From Porphyridium purpureum (Eukaryota; Rhodophyta; Bangiophyceae; Porphyridiales; Porphyridiaceae), in contig VRMN01000017.1 of NCBI GenBank assembly GCA_008690995.1, positions 204,813 to 268,812 on the forward strand: a stretch of 64,000 bases of DNA, given 5' to 3'. The position numbers and the translations under genes were made by a program. Below, one piece after another: positions 1 through 9,203 of this stretch. The first letter of the stretch is position 1. Every line of letters begins with the position of its first letter. A model generated the notes under the pieces. The model was not told the DNA's origin. It did not search any database and was given only the letters and a program-made list of their open reading frames with translations.

Positions 1-690
1 TGGGCTGCTCCGTCAAGAATACCGCACGTTGGCCACTTTCTTCTGGCTTGTGGAAGTTGCCGGGTCAGCGCTTTGTTGGGTTTTGGACGCGGTACAGACA
101 TGCCCCTGACCAGCACTGTCATGTGGACTGAGGGCTCCGTCATCTCCAGAAAGTGTCTATTCTGGGAAACTCACAAGATCCGCGTCGGCATCGTTCGAAC
201 CTGGCGCATCGAAAGGAAAGCCATGCGCCCTTGTCCACGCCCACGGTATCTGTCGAAGGCTACAGTTTACAATACTACGCCTGCAAGAACAAATTCGCTT
301 GCTGGCGGCAGCCGTGGCACCGCTGGACTTTGACGTTCTGCCAAGCGAGAGGCGTGGCACAGGTCGATTCGTCTACATCTGCGCATCCAGCAGTATCCAT
401 GTAAGAAGGCTCTCTTGCGATGCTCAAGAAGTAGTCTTGCAAGACTTGCGCTGTAGCAGTTGGAAGCGTGAGCGATCTCTGCCGACAAATCAAGCACGTG
501 CACGAAAAGATCACGTCATCTCAACGCTGCATTCGCGGGCGAGCGCCTTTTTCTTTAACCAGACAGTGCTCTTATGATCGCACGCATGTGTTGTGAACGA
601 GTACCTGCGCGCCTGCGCGTACAAAGGCCGCAAGGCCAGCTTTGCCTTTGCGGCAAACTTCCGGCGACATGTATGAAGAGCGTCCACGCA
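1..690 (+). pseudogene. Decayed copy of the tandem N-domain/C2H2 zinc-finger family
   Basis: No open frame spans this stretch, but pieces of the protein made by the genes at 1371 and 3018 can be followed in order across frames. Around 60-105 there is a damaged version of the GHRFVGFRTRYG block. At about 197-222 a TWRIE-like block is recognisable. At about 297-325 there is CWRQPWHRW. At about 466-513 a finger-1 tail matches VSELRRHIRHVHDKI. At about 625-665 a finger-3 segment ends in NFRRHV. Stops and frame shifts separate the blocks, so it is a relic and not a gene. It may begin before the window. The order and spacing agree with the intact paralogues, which is why I trust the call despite low identity. 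Confidence 0.65.
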
Positions 691-779
691 ACAACGTGCC
701 CGGGACTTCCTCTGCGCCTGTTTCGATGCAGACGAATTCTGGGGTGTGCATGTTTTTCCAACGCCCATGAATGGCATTT

Positions 780-1280
780 GACTTGTCAGCCGTTTCTGTT
801 CGCAAACGAACATTTCGTGCATACACCTTTGGACCTTGTCGTGGCAGTGGTCCAACGATTGGCCATTCCGTTTACAGCACGTGGTGACATGGCCATACTG
901 CATTCCAAAATTTCAGAAGAAGACGTTGTCTGCTCAGGTCATCCGTGCCCAACCAACAACCTTCGACGTGTCCACGCGGAAAGTCGCGCATGCAGACCGA
1001 ATTCGCGAAGAGCATCTAGCTTTCTGTCTCGAGAAAACAGTACTCCACATCACATTCAAAAGCCAACTGCCATTATGACATCGCGGCGAAGGCCGGAGCC
1101 ATCATTCATACCGATCGTTCCCAGTCTGCTTGCCACGCGTGCTCACGCGCAATTGCCACCTCAAACGATGCCACGAATCCTCCTTACAGTGTCCCGCCAC
1201 GGGATTGTGGCACTTCAACAGCAACTCGCTCAGCGTACATTTCGAGATTTGCGGCGCGTCACAAAGGTGCAAACGCGCGA
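780..1280 (+). pseudogene. Second, more decayed copy of the same family (C-terminal half)
   Basis: Between the first relic and the first intact gene, short translated blocks again resemble the family's C-terminal half. A segment near 830-890 resembles the block before the fingers. A GAGAAAAC-containing stretch near 1028-1065 aligns with the HEKTVHLK linker of the gene at 3018. At 1130-1235 a CHLKRCH..QCP..FNSNSLSVHF string looks like the end of finger 2 followed by finger 3 with its spacing kept but several Cys/His lost. No frame is intact. The similarity is weak and could be overread; a pairwise DNA alignment with the gene at 3018 would settle it. Confidence 0.4.
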
Positions 1281-1370
1281 CGCTTGTGTGTGGGGAACAA
1301 ACGCCACGACACAGATGTCGGCGATGTGGCCCCGCCTTCCGGCAGACACGAACGGGCGTCAACGGGCAGC

Positions 1371-2771
1371 ATGTCGGCCAACTCTATAATGAGAGTGTTG
1401 CTAGAGGAGGATGACGTCCATGAGTGGTGCGTAAAGTGGACGCAGCAGAAAGACACGCGCGCGCAAACGGGCGGCGCCGCAGCAGTGCTCGTCGAGTCTG
1501 CGTTGTCGTCGAGCGGGAACGACGAGACGTCCGGCGACATTCGCGTCGACGTAAAGGCGTCCTACAATGAGGTTCTGCCGGAGGATTTGAGGTGTCTGCC
1601 ATTTTTGCCGACGACGCGTGACTTGGACTCCGCCGTGGTTGTTGACAACGACATTTCGCACATGAGTGACGGCAAAACGCTTATTCTGTACCTTCCCATG
1701 TACGAGAAAAGCCGGTTTTGCTTTGGCGTTTTGATGCAAAATACAACATTGCTACCATTGCCCCCAGGCGTGTACAAGCTGCCCGGCCACCGCTTTGTCG
1801 GGTTCCGCACACGATACGGGCACGCAACCATCAATGTGGCCATGTGCAGTGATGGCTCTGTGATTGTCAACATGCTGCGTCTATGGGACAATCGAAAGGC
1901 GCGATTCGACACGTTTCGTACGTGGCGCATCGAGGATAACGCCGGGGTCTTGAGCCACGCGACCATGGGCTCCTCTGGCTCGTGCCAACCAGATTGTACG
2001 GACAAGAGCACATGCGTGTGTTGGCGCCAGCTCTGGCACCGCCGAACGGACAATGAGCTGGCCGCACCGCTGAGCTGGTCGCAGCTGGGTACGGCGCTTC
2101 GTCAAGGGTTGGTCACACCATCAGTGGATGGATTGGGCGTGCCGATGGAGATTCACGTATCAGCAGGCAACGGAGCGGTCAAACGCCGGATGCAGATTCC
2201 GGTGAATTTACAGAATGTGTTTGGAAGGGACTATAGCGATATGAACAAGCTGCGCTTTGTGTTCTTTGATCGGCTCACGACGGCCTCCTCTGTACGCCAC
2301 AGCCCCTTGCTCACCGATGTCAGTGATGCGAACGACGGAGCGACGTCCGACCGTCTGCGTCGTGATGGCCAAATGAGAACGCGCGAGACCGAGTACGGCG
2401 CAGCGCCGACCATGACACGGGCGCAGCTAGCAAACCCTTCCATTGGGGAGTGCTTTTCCGCCGACGATTCTGGCGAGGGCGCGACACGTGAAAGCGCACC
2501 CCAACGGAGCTGCGACAAGTGCGGCAAAGCGTTTCGACGAGTGAGCGAGCTGCGCCGCCATATCCGGCACGTACACGACAAGATCCGGCCGTACATCTGC
2601 GACGCGTGCGGATTCACATTTTCACAAAGATCCCACCTGAAGACGCACGCGCGCGTCGTGCACGACGGACGGTACGACTATACGTGCACGGTCTGCGGCG
2701 CCGTTTTCGGCGCACTGGGCAATTTCAGGCGGCACATGGAAAGCAGGCACCGAGAGAGGTCGCCCTCTTGA
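1371..2771 (+). CDS. N-domain plus three C2H2 zinc fingers, paralogue A
   Basis: 466-residue protein of a local tandem family; probably a nuclear DNA-binding protein, inferred from its fingers. The ATG at 1371 is chosen because MSANSIMRVLLEED aligns with MPADSLLRVLLEED of the next gene; the frame is open upstream but has only a TTG there. Residues 1-20 form the conserved LLEED..x..WCVKW head. Residues about 70-230 are a conserved domain with PFLPT.RDL, LP.GVYKLPGHRFVGFRTRYG and a Cys cluster (about 205-220, C.PDC....C.CWRQ.WHRR) that could bind zinc. After a variable linker come three C2H2 fingers (about 381-461) joined by short linkers. I do not recognise the N-terminal domain from any named family. 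The next gene is a head-to-tail paralogue 246 bp downstream. Confidence 0.85.
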   Translation: MSANSIMRVLLEEDDVHEWCVKWTQQKDTRAQTGGAAAVLVESALSSSGNDETSGDIRVDVKASYNEVLPEDLRCLPFLPTTRDLDSAVVVDNDISHMSDGKTLILYLPMYEKSRFCFGVLMQNTTLLPLPPGVYKLPGHRFVGFRTRYGHATINVAMCSDGSVIVNMLRLWDNRKARFDTFRTWRIEDNAGVLSHATMGSSGSCQPDCTDKSTCVCWRQLWHRRTDNELAAPLSWSQLGTALRQGLVTPSVDGLGVPMEIHVSAGNGAVKRRMQIPVNLQNVFGRDYSDMNKLRFVFFDRLTTASSVRHSPLLTDVSDANDGATSDRLRRDGQMRTRETEYGAAPTMTRAQLANPSIGECFSADDSGEGATRESAPQRSCDKCGKAFRRVSELRRHIRHVHDKIRPYICDACGFTFSQRSHLKTHARVVHDGRYDYTCTVCGAVFGALGNFRRHMESRHRERSPS

Positions 2772-3017
2772 GCAGCTGCTGCCCGCTGCTTGCACGCGTT
2801 TCGGTCAGAGTTTCACTGTACCCCCGACTCTTCATAATAGAATACACCTATTTTACTATAGCGTAGGTACAGTTTGAGTTCATAGCGCGCGGTTTTCAGC
2901 CGATGCGTTCAACCGAGAGCGGAGGAAGAGGAAGAGGAAGAGGAAGAGAGACTGTCCGGTGTTGCCGAGAGAGTAGTCCCGGGGGCCGTGAAGGGAGCAG
3001 TCTGCTGCGTCGTCGCG

Positions 3018-4586
3018 ATGCCGGCAGACTCTCTATTGCGCGTCTTGCTGGAGGAGGACGTGGTGAATTCGTGGTGTGTGAAATGGTGTGAGGGCGTGCT
3101 TGCGGGTGAGGGCCTTGCGCGGCAAGTCGCCGTGCTTGGGGGTGGAGGCATGGGTGGCGTGCGCAGTGCGGCGTCGAGCGACTGCGCGCACTCGCAAGGA
3201 GCGCAGGATGTTCGGCAGCTGAGTGTAGGGCTCGACGTGCGGTATAATTACGACGTGCTCACTCCACGCGAGCTGCATTGCATTCCGTTCCTACCCACGC
3301 CGCGAGATCTCGAGAACGCACTGGTTGTGGATAGTAACGTGAAGCAGCTGAACGAGCGCACAATGGCTTTGATTGTCCCGATGTTTGAAACGGGAAGATT
3401 CGTCGCAGGGATTTCATATTTGAACACCAGCAGTATTCCACTCCCGGCGGGCGTGTACAAGCTGCCTGGCCACCGCTTTGTCGGCTTTCGCACCAGGTAT
3501 GGTTACGCATACCTAGACGTGGGGATCTGCACAGACGGAACGGTTATTTTTCGCCTCTTCAGGATGTGGGAGAACGGCAGAACGAAAGCAGAAGTCTTCC
3601 ACGTACCCCACATCGAAAAGGATGCACCGGTCCTGAGTTACACAAGCATGGAGCGTCGGGGATGCTGCCTTCCAGACTGTACGAATGAAGCATCGTGCAT
3701 TTGCTGGCGGCAACCGTGGCATCGCCGATCCGATCGCGAGCTCGAGTCGCTATTGACGTGGAAAGAGTACAGGGCTCGCTATACACAAAGCATTCAGGGA
3801 ATTCACGTAAGACACGATGGTCAAGTTCCGATCATGAATGTCTTTAGTGGCGATCGTCGGCTCATGTATCAGTTTCCAGTTCCTTTGCAGCTCGAGGTGG
3901 CGGCAGGCAACAGGTATCACGACATGGACAGGCTCAAGTTTCTCTTTTTTGACCGGCTGTCCATGGCTTCCTCTGCTTATCACAGTCGAGTCCTGACGCG
4001 TCCCGGGTCGCTTTCATCGCATTCTCCGAAGGCGAAAACCCGGAATGATGACGCTCGCAACGGGACTTTGGCAGAGGTGATTTCGTTTGAAACGATTGCA
4101 CCGAGCAAGCGGGCGCGCGTGGACACGACTATCGCGGTGACCAGTAGTGGGGCGTCTTTCTCTCAGCCCTCGGTGAAGTCTGAAGATGACGGCACAGGCG
4201 CCGGCGGGAGGCGCGCGGCCGGATGTTCGTCCGGTCGGTCGAAAGACGGGAAGTACAAGTGCACGATGTGTGGCAACGTGTTTGGGCGTAACAGCGAGCT
4301 TCGGCGACACGAGAAAACGGTGCACCTCAAGGCGAGCAATCATCAATGCACCAAATGCGAGCGCTCCTTCTCTCAGGCTGTGCACCTGCAAACGCACGTT
4401 CGCGCCGTGCACGAGAAGCGCCGCGACTTTCGATGCCCGGTGTGCCCGAGCTCGTTTGCCGTCTCCAGCAACTACAAGCGACACATGCGCTCCTTCCATC
4501 CATCCAACATAACTACCGTCAACATGAATGCTGCCACTTCCACTAGCAGGGTCGCGCCAAATATGTCGCGCTCGTCTGCTCGCTGA
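3018..4586 (+). CDS. N-domain plus three C2H2 zinc fingers, paralogue B
   Basis: 522-residue paralogue of the preceding gene. The start is the ATG at 3018 (MPADSLLRVLLEED); the frame continues upstream only through a GTG. It keeps the same order: WCVKW head; PFLPTPRDL; LPAGVYKLPGHRFVGFRTRYG; the CLPDC....C.CWRQPWHRR cysteine cluster at about 216-231; a Ser-rich, low-complexity linker of roughly 100 residues; and three C2H2 fingers at about 415-494 (CTMCG..H, CTKCE..H, CPVCP..H). The C-terminal tail is Asn/Ser-rich. Compared with paralogue A, the finger recognition positions differ (RNSELRR, QAVHLQT, VSSNYKR against RVSELRR, QRSHLKT, ALGNFRR), so the two probably bind different DNA sites. That role is inferred from finger structure, not shown. 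Confidence 0.85.
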   Translation: MPADSLLRVLLEEDVVNSWCVKWCEGVLAGEGLARQVAVLGGGGMGGVRSAASSDCAHSQGAQDVRQLSVGLDVRYNYDVLTPRELHCIPFLPTPRDLENALVVDSNVKQLNERTMALIVPMFETGRFVAGISYLNTSSIPLPAGVYKLPGHRFVGFRTRYGYAYLDVGICTDGTVIFRLFRMWENGRTKAEVFHVPHIEKDAPVLSYTSMERRGCCLPDCTNEASCICWRQPWHRRSDRELESLLTWKEYRARYTQSIQGIHVRHDGQVPIMNVFSGDRRLMYQFPVPLQLEVAAGNRYHDMDRLKFLFFDRLSMASSAYHSRVLTRPGSLSSHSPKAKTRNDDARNGTLAEVISFETIAPSKRARVDTTIAVTSSGASFSQPSVKSEDDGTGAGGRRAAGCSSGRSKDGKYKCTMCGNVFGRNSELRRHEKTVHLKASNHQCTKCERSFSQAVHLQTHVRAVHEKRRDFRCPVCPSSFAVSSNYKRHMRSFHPSNITTVNMNAATSTSRVAPNMSRSSAR

Positions 4587-4859
4587 CTCAAGGCGTTCGT
4601 AACGATATATTTTCAATTTGTTGGGATAATGTCAGATCACTTCAAGGCAAATCGGAACGGCATGGGAGCGTGTCAGAGCTGGAAAATCCGGATGCAGGTT
4701 AACTCACAAAACGCATGCTAGGCAAGGGCCTCGGCTCGCCAAGGCGTCTTCATAGCGGTGGCGCTGTCGATTTTGAAGACTGCGCTCGGTGAAAAATAGC
4801 CGGTTTAGTCATGGTGTGTCATGTGGATGCAACGTGATCTCGGCGGCGAGTATTCCGGT

Positions 4860-5870
4860 TTGACTTGCGTGAGCGGCATTGGGGCGTGACGTGGGCCCGA
4901 GAGGCCGCACTCGACGCGTCGCGGTGCATTGACATCGGAGACACACTGGCACCAGAAATGCAAAGGTTAATGTCGTATTTTATTTCGTCGTCGGGCCTAC
5001 CCAGCACGTACGAACGCCATCGGTTTGTATTCGATGTCAGAAAGCACTTTGACGCGCTCGCGTCGCACGAGGTTCAGACCATGCTGTAAGTATATCTCAA
5101 GGAGGAGCTTGCTGACGTCGTGCAAACAGAAATCGATATGGCGTGCTTGAGGAATAGTGGCAACATGATAGTTGTGCCGGTATTCATTCAGGGTCGCTCT
5201 TTTGGCGGTTTGCACCAGAATTCCACGTTCAATCCGCTTTCGCAAGTTGTGCTGAGACTATAGGACAGGTGTTCCCTGGTCTTTGGCTCCTTCTACGGCC
5301 TCGTCATTGTTCACGTCGTCGCCATGCACAGTGACGGCTGTGTGCTATACAACATGTTGCGTCCGTGGGAGAACGGCAGGATCAAGTTTTCTGCAAGTCG
5401 CTCGCCGCGCAAGGAAAAGGACGCTCCGATTCCTGCGTTCAATCGCACGGAAAGGGCAGGCACGTGTCTACCAAATTGGAAGGGCAGGAAGAACACTTGT
5501 GTGCGATCGGAGACGGCTTTCGCACCGACACGTAGCTTGCGAACTATTTGGCCCAGTCAAATGGGCAGAGTTGGGCTTGAGCCTTCGCTCTAGCTTCTCT
5601 GCCGTACCGCTGTGTGGTGTCGCACGTGGGTGTGGGCGTGTTTGCAGGCGACGGGCGACCATTGCATTTTCACAAAGTGGTGACAAAGTTTCAGAGCGTC
5701 CGCGGACAAGCCTTCAGTGACGTGAACCAGCCACGAGCGCCTCGTCGGTGTGACAAAGTCGCACGATTGGATTTAGTGGCTGGTCGCCTTTTGAAACCAT
5801 GGAGGCCAGAGGGGCGTCTAGTGGCTGTGTCATTCTTCCACAACATGTGAAACATCGTGCAAGGGCGGGG
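4860..5870 (+). pseudogene. Decayed copy of the same family downstream of the intact pair
   Basis: Recognisable blocks lie in order but in different frames. Residues like IVVPVFIQGRSFGG (about 5169-5210) match IVPMFETGRFVAG. MHSDGCVLYNMLRPWENGR (5324-5380) matches the block after the GHRF motif. A PAFNRTERAGTCLPNW stretch (about 5430-5480) matches the start of the Cys cluster. VFAGDGRPLHFHKVV (about 5637-5685) matches VFSGDRRLMYQF. An FSDVN segment follows near 5710. Stops at several points exclude function. No finger array is visible after it. It lies head-to-tail with the two intact genes, as expected of a decaying tandem array. Confidence 0.7.
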
Positions 5871-6863
5871 GCCGCCCATTTGCTTTTGGGCAAGTTCATT
5901 ATGCTTTCAAACGGTCCCCATGCACAGTGTCTGGAGCAATCCGGGCACGATCGCTCGAGGCGTCGCCATTTGCCAGACAATTCCGCTTCGCCGCAAGCTG
6001 ACAATGCATCACCAACACAAATAGCCTGGTTATTGGCTGCGGAAGAACGGCGTAGAACCTGTTCAACGGAAAAGTTCCCGAGGAATAATGCGCAGAAAGG
6101 TGCAAGGACATGTCACGTCGCGCCCACGTCGCGCCCACGTCCGCTGTGTTGCAGAATGTGATGCACGACCGGGCCGCGAACGATCCGGCTCGCCGATGCG
6201 CACCATGCGACAGGACGCGTAGATGACACCGGAGGATTCTGTGGCGCGCGCGGACTGTGCTCGAGAAGCTGGCAAAGGTGCAGCTAGAGCTTCACTAGCT
6301 GAGCTCGAACAAACCGACCGTATACTACTTCAACTTTTAAAAATACAGTACCGAGTGACTTTCCGGTGGGAAGCGACAAGCGCGGCACGCTCGGGAATGC
6401 GGTCGTCGGCATCGAGGTCTTCCCTGGCCTTCCGGTGCGAGAGACTCTTTGACACGACAGCGCGTGAACACATCCGGTTTAAATCTGTCAATGCTTCCAC
6501 CCAGCCAACATCCAAACACACACCAACCGCGCAACCTCGACCTTTTCTTCATTAACACGCACGACGTTGCCGGCTGCTTGGCATCGGCGCACGCACGGCG
6601 TGCTTGACCAGCACGCGCGCGCGCACTGCGCGAGCGTGCCGCACGGCGAACGCGCAAATCCGCGCGAGAACGCACAAAGTCTGCGCGTGTGTCTTGAGCG
6701 GCCTCGCTGTGATGGCGGCGGCGGCGGCGCTGTTGGACGCGGCGCACGTAACAGACACACCGCACGGCAACTTGTGGCTGTGAACATGCGGAGCCTGTGA
6801 GAGGGACAAGTATCGGTGAGAAAGAGGAAGGACAAAGAGGGAGTGCAGGGGTCAGGGAGGGAG
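5871..6863. other. Intergenic region upstream of the apyrase gene
   Basis: About 1 kb without a convincing gene. Small open frames (for example 6223-6555) have no recognisable domain and are not conserved with anything else in the window. The last 300 bases are very GC-rich with many GCGC runs and presumably hold the apyrase promoter; I see no clear TATA box. Confidence 0.5.
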
Positions 6864-8261
6864 ATGAGGGCAACGAGGAGGGCGTCTGGACCTTCTGCAC
6901 AGACAAGCGAGTCTGGAGAGGCTGCGATGGCAGGCGCCAATGGCGGCAGAATGTCCTTGCTGGGTGCGAAGCGCACGGTCTCGCGCGCGCAGGTGACCGC
7001 GCTGGCTGCGCTAGCCATGGTGTCGTGTCTCATTCTGGGCTACTTATTCACGCACCGTGCCGCCGCGAAGAAGGTGCGCTACGGCCTCATGATTGACGCG
7101 GGAAGTACGGGATCGCGCATGCACACGTTTGCGTTCTCGCCGTCGCTCAGCGGAAAGCTCGTCTTGCTCAGCGATGATTTCTACCCGGTGAAACCAGGCT
7201 TGTCCTCGTACAAGGACGCGCCCAATACCGCAGGTGCGTCGCTGCTGCCGCTCTTGGAGCGCTCGCGGTCGCTGATTCCCGCATCTCGCCACGCAAAAAC
7301 GCCTGTGTATCTGAGAGCCACCGCCGGGCTCCGCATGACCGGGGCAGAAGCATCGGCCGCGATCCTGGACAGCGTGCGCGCCACGCTGCAATCGTCGGGC
7401 TTTATGTTCCGTGACCACTGGGCGTCGATTCTTGGCGGCAACGATGAAGGAATCTATTCGTGGATCACTGTCAACTACTTGCTCGGTCGCGAGGCCGCAG
7501 ACACCGTGGGTACGCTCGAAATGGGCGGCGGCTCGGCGCAGGTGGCGTTCATCCCGCGCGCAGCGCCGAAGCCCATCTCCAATCCAGAATGCGTGGTGCC
7601 AGAAGAGAATATCAGCTTTTCCGGCCAGAAGATGAAGCTTTACACGACGAGCCATCTTGGATACGGTCTCAAGAAGGCCAAGGCCGACATGATGACTAAG
7701 CTGGTTGCCATGAATCGGCGCGATTCAAACCCATGCTTGAGCAAGGGCGCTCAGGAGGTCGAAATTCCGTTTGCCTCCAAGGTCGAGCAAATGACTGGCA
7801 CTGGTGCATTCAAGGAGTGCGAGGAGCTGATTGACTCGGTGCTCGGCAAGGACGCGGGTAACTGCACGTGCGGGCTGTGCACGTACGGAGCCAAGTTCCA
7901 GCCGCAGCCCATCAAGGAGTACGTGGCGTTCGCGTTCTATATGGAGCGCACAGTGGACATTGGGTTAACGTCACCCATCACGCTAGCGGACCTGCGCCGC
8001 AAGGGCGACGAAGTTTGCTCAATGACCAAAGAGGCCGTCAACAAGGCGTATCCGCACATTGCAAACGGGCAGGGCGTCGACCTGTGTTTTGACCTGGCCT
8101 TTATCCACTCGCATCTGCATAAGGGGCACGGCATTCCGGAGTTTGATGAGACGATCAAGATCCATGTCGTCAGCAAAATCAAAGGCGTCGAGCTGGGATG
8201 GGCGCTCGGGGCCATGTTTGACGAGCTCAGCAAGCTAGACGAGGAGGCCATGCAGCAGTAG
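6864..8261 (+). CDS. GDA1/CD39 family nucleoside di/triphosphatase (apyrase)
   Basis: 465-residue ecto- or Golgi-type apyrase that hydrolyses NTP/NDP to NMP. The apyrase conserved regions are visible in order: DAGSTGSR (78-85, phosphate-binding loop), ATAGLRM (151-157), NDEGIYSWITVNYL (192-205, with the catalytic Glu at about 194) and LEMGGGSAQVAF (217-228). A single hydrophobic segment near the N-terminus (about 43-62) predicts a type II membrane protein with a lumenal catalytic domain, like Golgi GDPases that recycle GDP/UDP for sugar-nucleotide antiporters. Cys-rich motifs (CTCGLCTYG, about 350) agree with disulfides in the lumen. The start is the ATG at 6864; the ATG at 6927 still precedes the membrane segment and is an alternative. 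Golgi versus surface location cannot be decided here. Confidence 0.9.
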   Translation: MRATRRASGPSAQTSESGEAAMAGANGGRMSLLGAKRTVSRAQVTALAALAMVSCLILGYLFTHRAAAKKVRYGLMIDAGSTGSRMHTFAFSPSLSGKLVLLSDDFYPVKPGLSSYKDAPNTAGASLLPLLERSRSLIPASRHAKTPVYLRATAGLRMTGAEASAAILDSVRATLQSSGFMFRDHWASILGGNDEGIYSWITVNYLLGREAADTVGTLEMGGGSAQVAFIPRAAPKPISNPECVVPEENISFSGQKMKLYTTSHLGYGLKKAKADMMTKLVAMNRRDSNPCLSKGAQEVEIPFASKVEQMTGTGAFKECEELIDSVLGKDAGNCTCGLCTYGAKFQPQPIKEYVAFAFYMERTVDIGLTSPITLADLRRKGDEVCSMTKEAVNKAYPHIANGQGVDLCFDLAFIHSHLHKGHGIPEFDETIKIHVVSKIKGVELGWALGAMFDELSKLDEEAMQQ

Positions 8262-8588
8262 AAGTACTGGCGGGATCACGCATAGCCACATGTACTGCTC
8301 ATCGATGCCCAAGTCTCAGTATTGGGCGGCGAGTCGCACATGTCAAAATAAAAAAGCGCTGTGAAAATCACGAGCCGCACAGCAAGAACCTCAGAGCCTC
8401 TGGCTCCAGGAAGAATCTTTGCAAATCTCAGCGACCACACCGCACATCGTGCCCTTGCCCACCTGCGACTGCCGACAAAGTCTCCACAGCTTTACGACGA
8501 AACGTCGTGCAACCACGGGCTTTGCGGAGCCGGCGAACGGAGAAGCAGAAGGAACGAAAGGGGGGAACGGTGTGTAGGCAGACGGGCG
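8262..8588. other. Spacer between the apyrase and the Tim9-like gene
   Basis: 327 bp. It contains the apyrase 3' end, with an A-rich AAAATAAAAAAG at about 8346 that could serve polyadenylation, and the 5' leader of the next gene. The frame of the next gene is open through much of it, but no in-frame ATG before 8589 gives a sensible protein. Confidence 0.5.
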
Positions 8589-8876
8589 ATGGCTGGGATG
8601 GCAGGGATGGGCGGGATGGGGATGAGCGCGGATCAGGAGGCGATGATCCGCAAGATGGAGATGGAGGAGACGCTCAAGACGTACAATGACACCGTGTACC
8701 GGTGTTTTGGCGAGTGCGTCGACTCGTTCCGCGGCAAGACGCTGGATGGTAAGGAGGAGGCTTGCGTGCGCAAGTGCGCAGAAAAGTTTGTCAAATTTTC
8801 GCAGCGCGCGCAGATGCGGTTTGGTGAGAAGCAGCAAGAAATGCAGCAGGAAATGATGCAGCAGATGCAAAAGTAG
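8589..8876 (+). CDS. Small Tim chaperone, Tim9-like (twin CX3C)
   Basis: 95-residue member of the Tim9/Tim10/DDP family, chaperones that carry hydrophobic precursors across the mitochondrial intermembrane space. The twin CX3C motif is complete: C39-x3-C43 and C59-x3-C63, separated by 15 residues, which is characteristic of the family. The core string RCFGECVDSFRGKTL and the following KEEACVRKCAEKF most resemble Tim9. The C-terminus is a Gln/Met-rich helix (KQQEMQQEMMQQMQK) longer than in typical Tim9. There is no presequence, as expected for MIA40 substrates. The Met/Gly-rich N-terminus (MAGMAGMGGMGM) is unusual. The assignment to Tim9 and not Tim10 is by similarity of the core and would need a tree. 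Confidence 0.88.
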   Translation: MAGMAGMGGMGMSADQEAMIRKMEMEETLKTYNDTVYRCFGECVDSFRGKTLDGKEEACVRKCAEKFVKFSQRAQMRFGEKQQEMQQEMMQQMQK

Positions 8877-9203
8877 TAGGCGCGGAGCGCACTAGAACAG
8901 CGGAGGGAGAGGGAGACAGGGGGCGGAAGTTTAAGTATTGCTAAAGCTGCTGCGGCGATTGTTGTATACATCAATCTTGAGGTTGGAACCGGACACAGCG
9001 CATGGACTCGGCGCAAGATCGAGCGCTCGGACGTGTCGAAAACTAGCTTTACCACCTACATACAACCCACATGGAAACTGGGCACGCGGCGAGCTTCTGT
9101 GGCGCTTCTATCCAGAGCTTCCGATGATTTTACTCCACACTACAGTCGGTCAGCAAGTCAGACAGGCGTTGTGCAAAGGACGCCCCCCAGTCGTCTACTG
9201 TGC
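8877..9203. other. Convergent 3' spacer
   Basis: 327 bp between the 3' ends of the Tim9-like gene (+) and the epimerase gene (-). It has a GGGAGAGGGAGACAGGGGG purine run at about 8902 and nothing else I can identify. Confidence 0.5.

Noticed and set aside
574-1389. 271-codon + strand frame before gene A
   Set aside because: No domain in this frame. Pieces of the zinc-finger family appear across several frames instead, which points to a relic.
6223-6555. 110-codon ORF with ATG upstream of the apyrase
   Set aside because: No domain and Ser/Ala/Arg-rich; nothing separates it from a chance frame.
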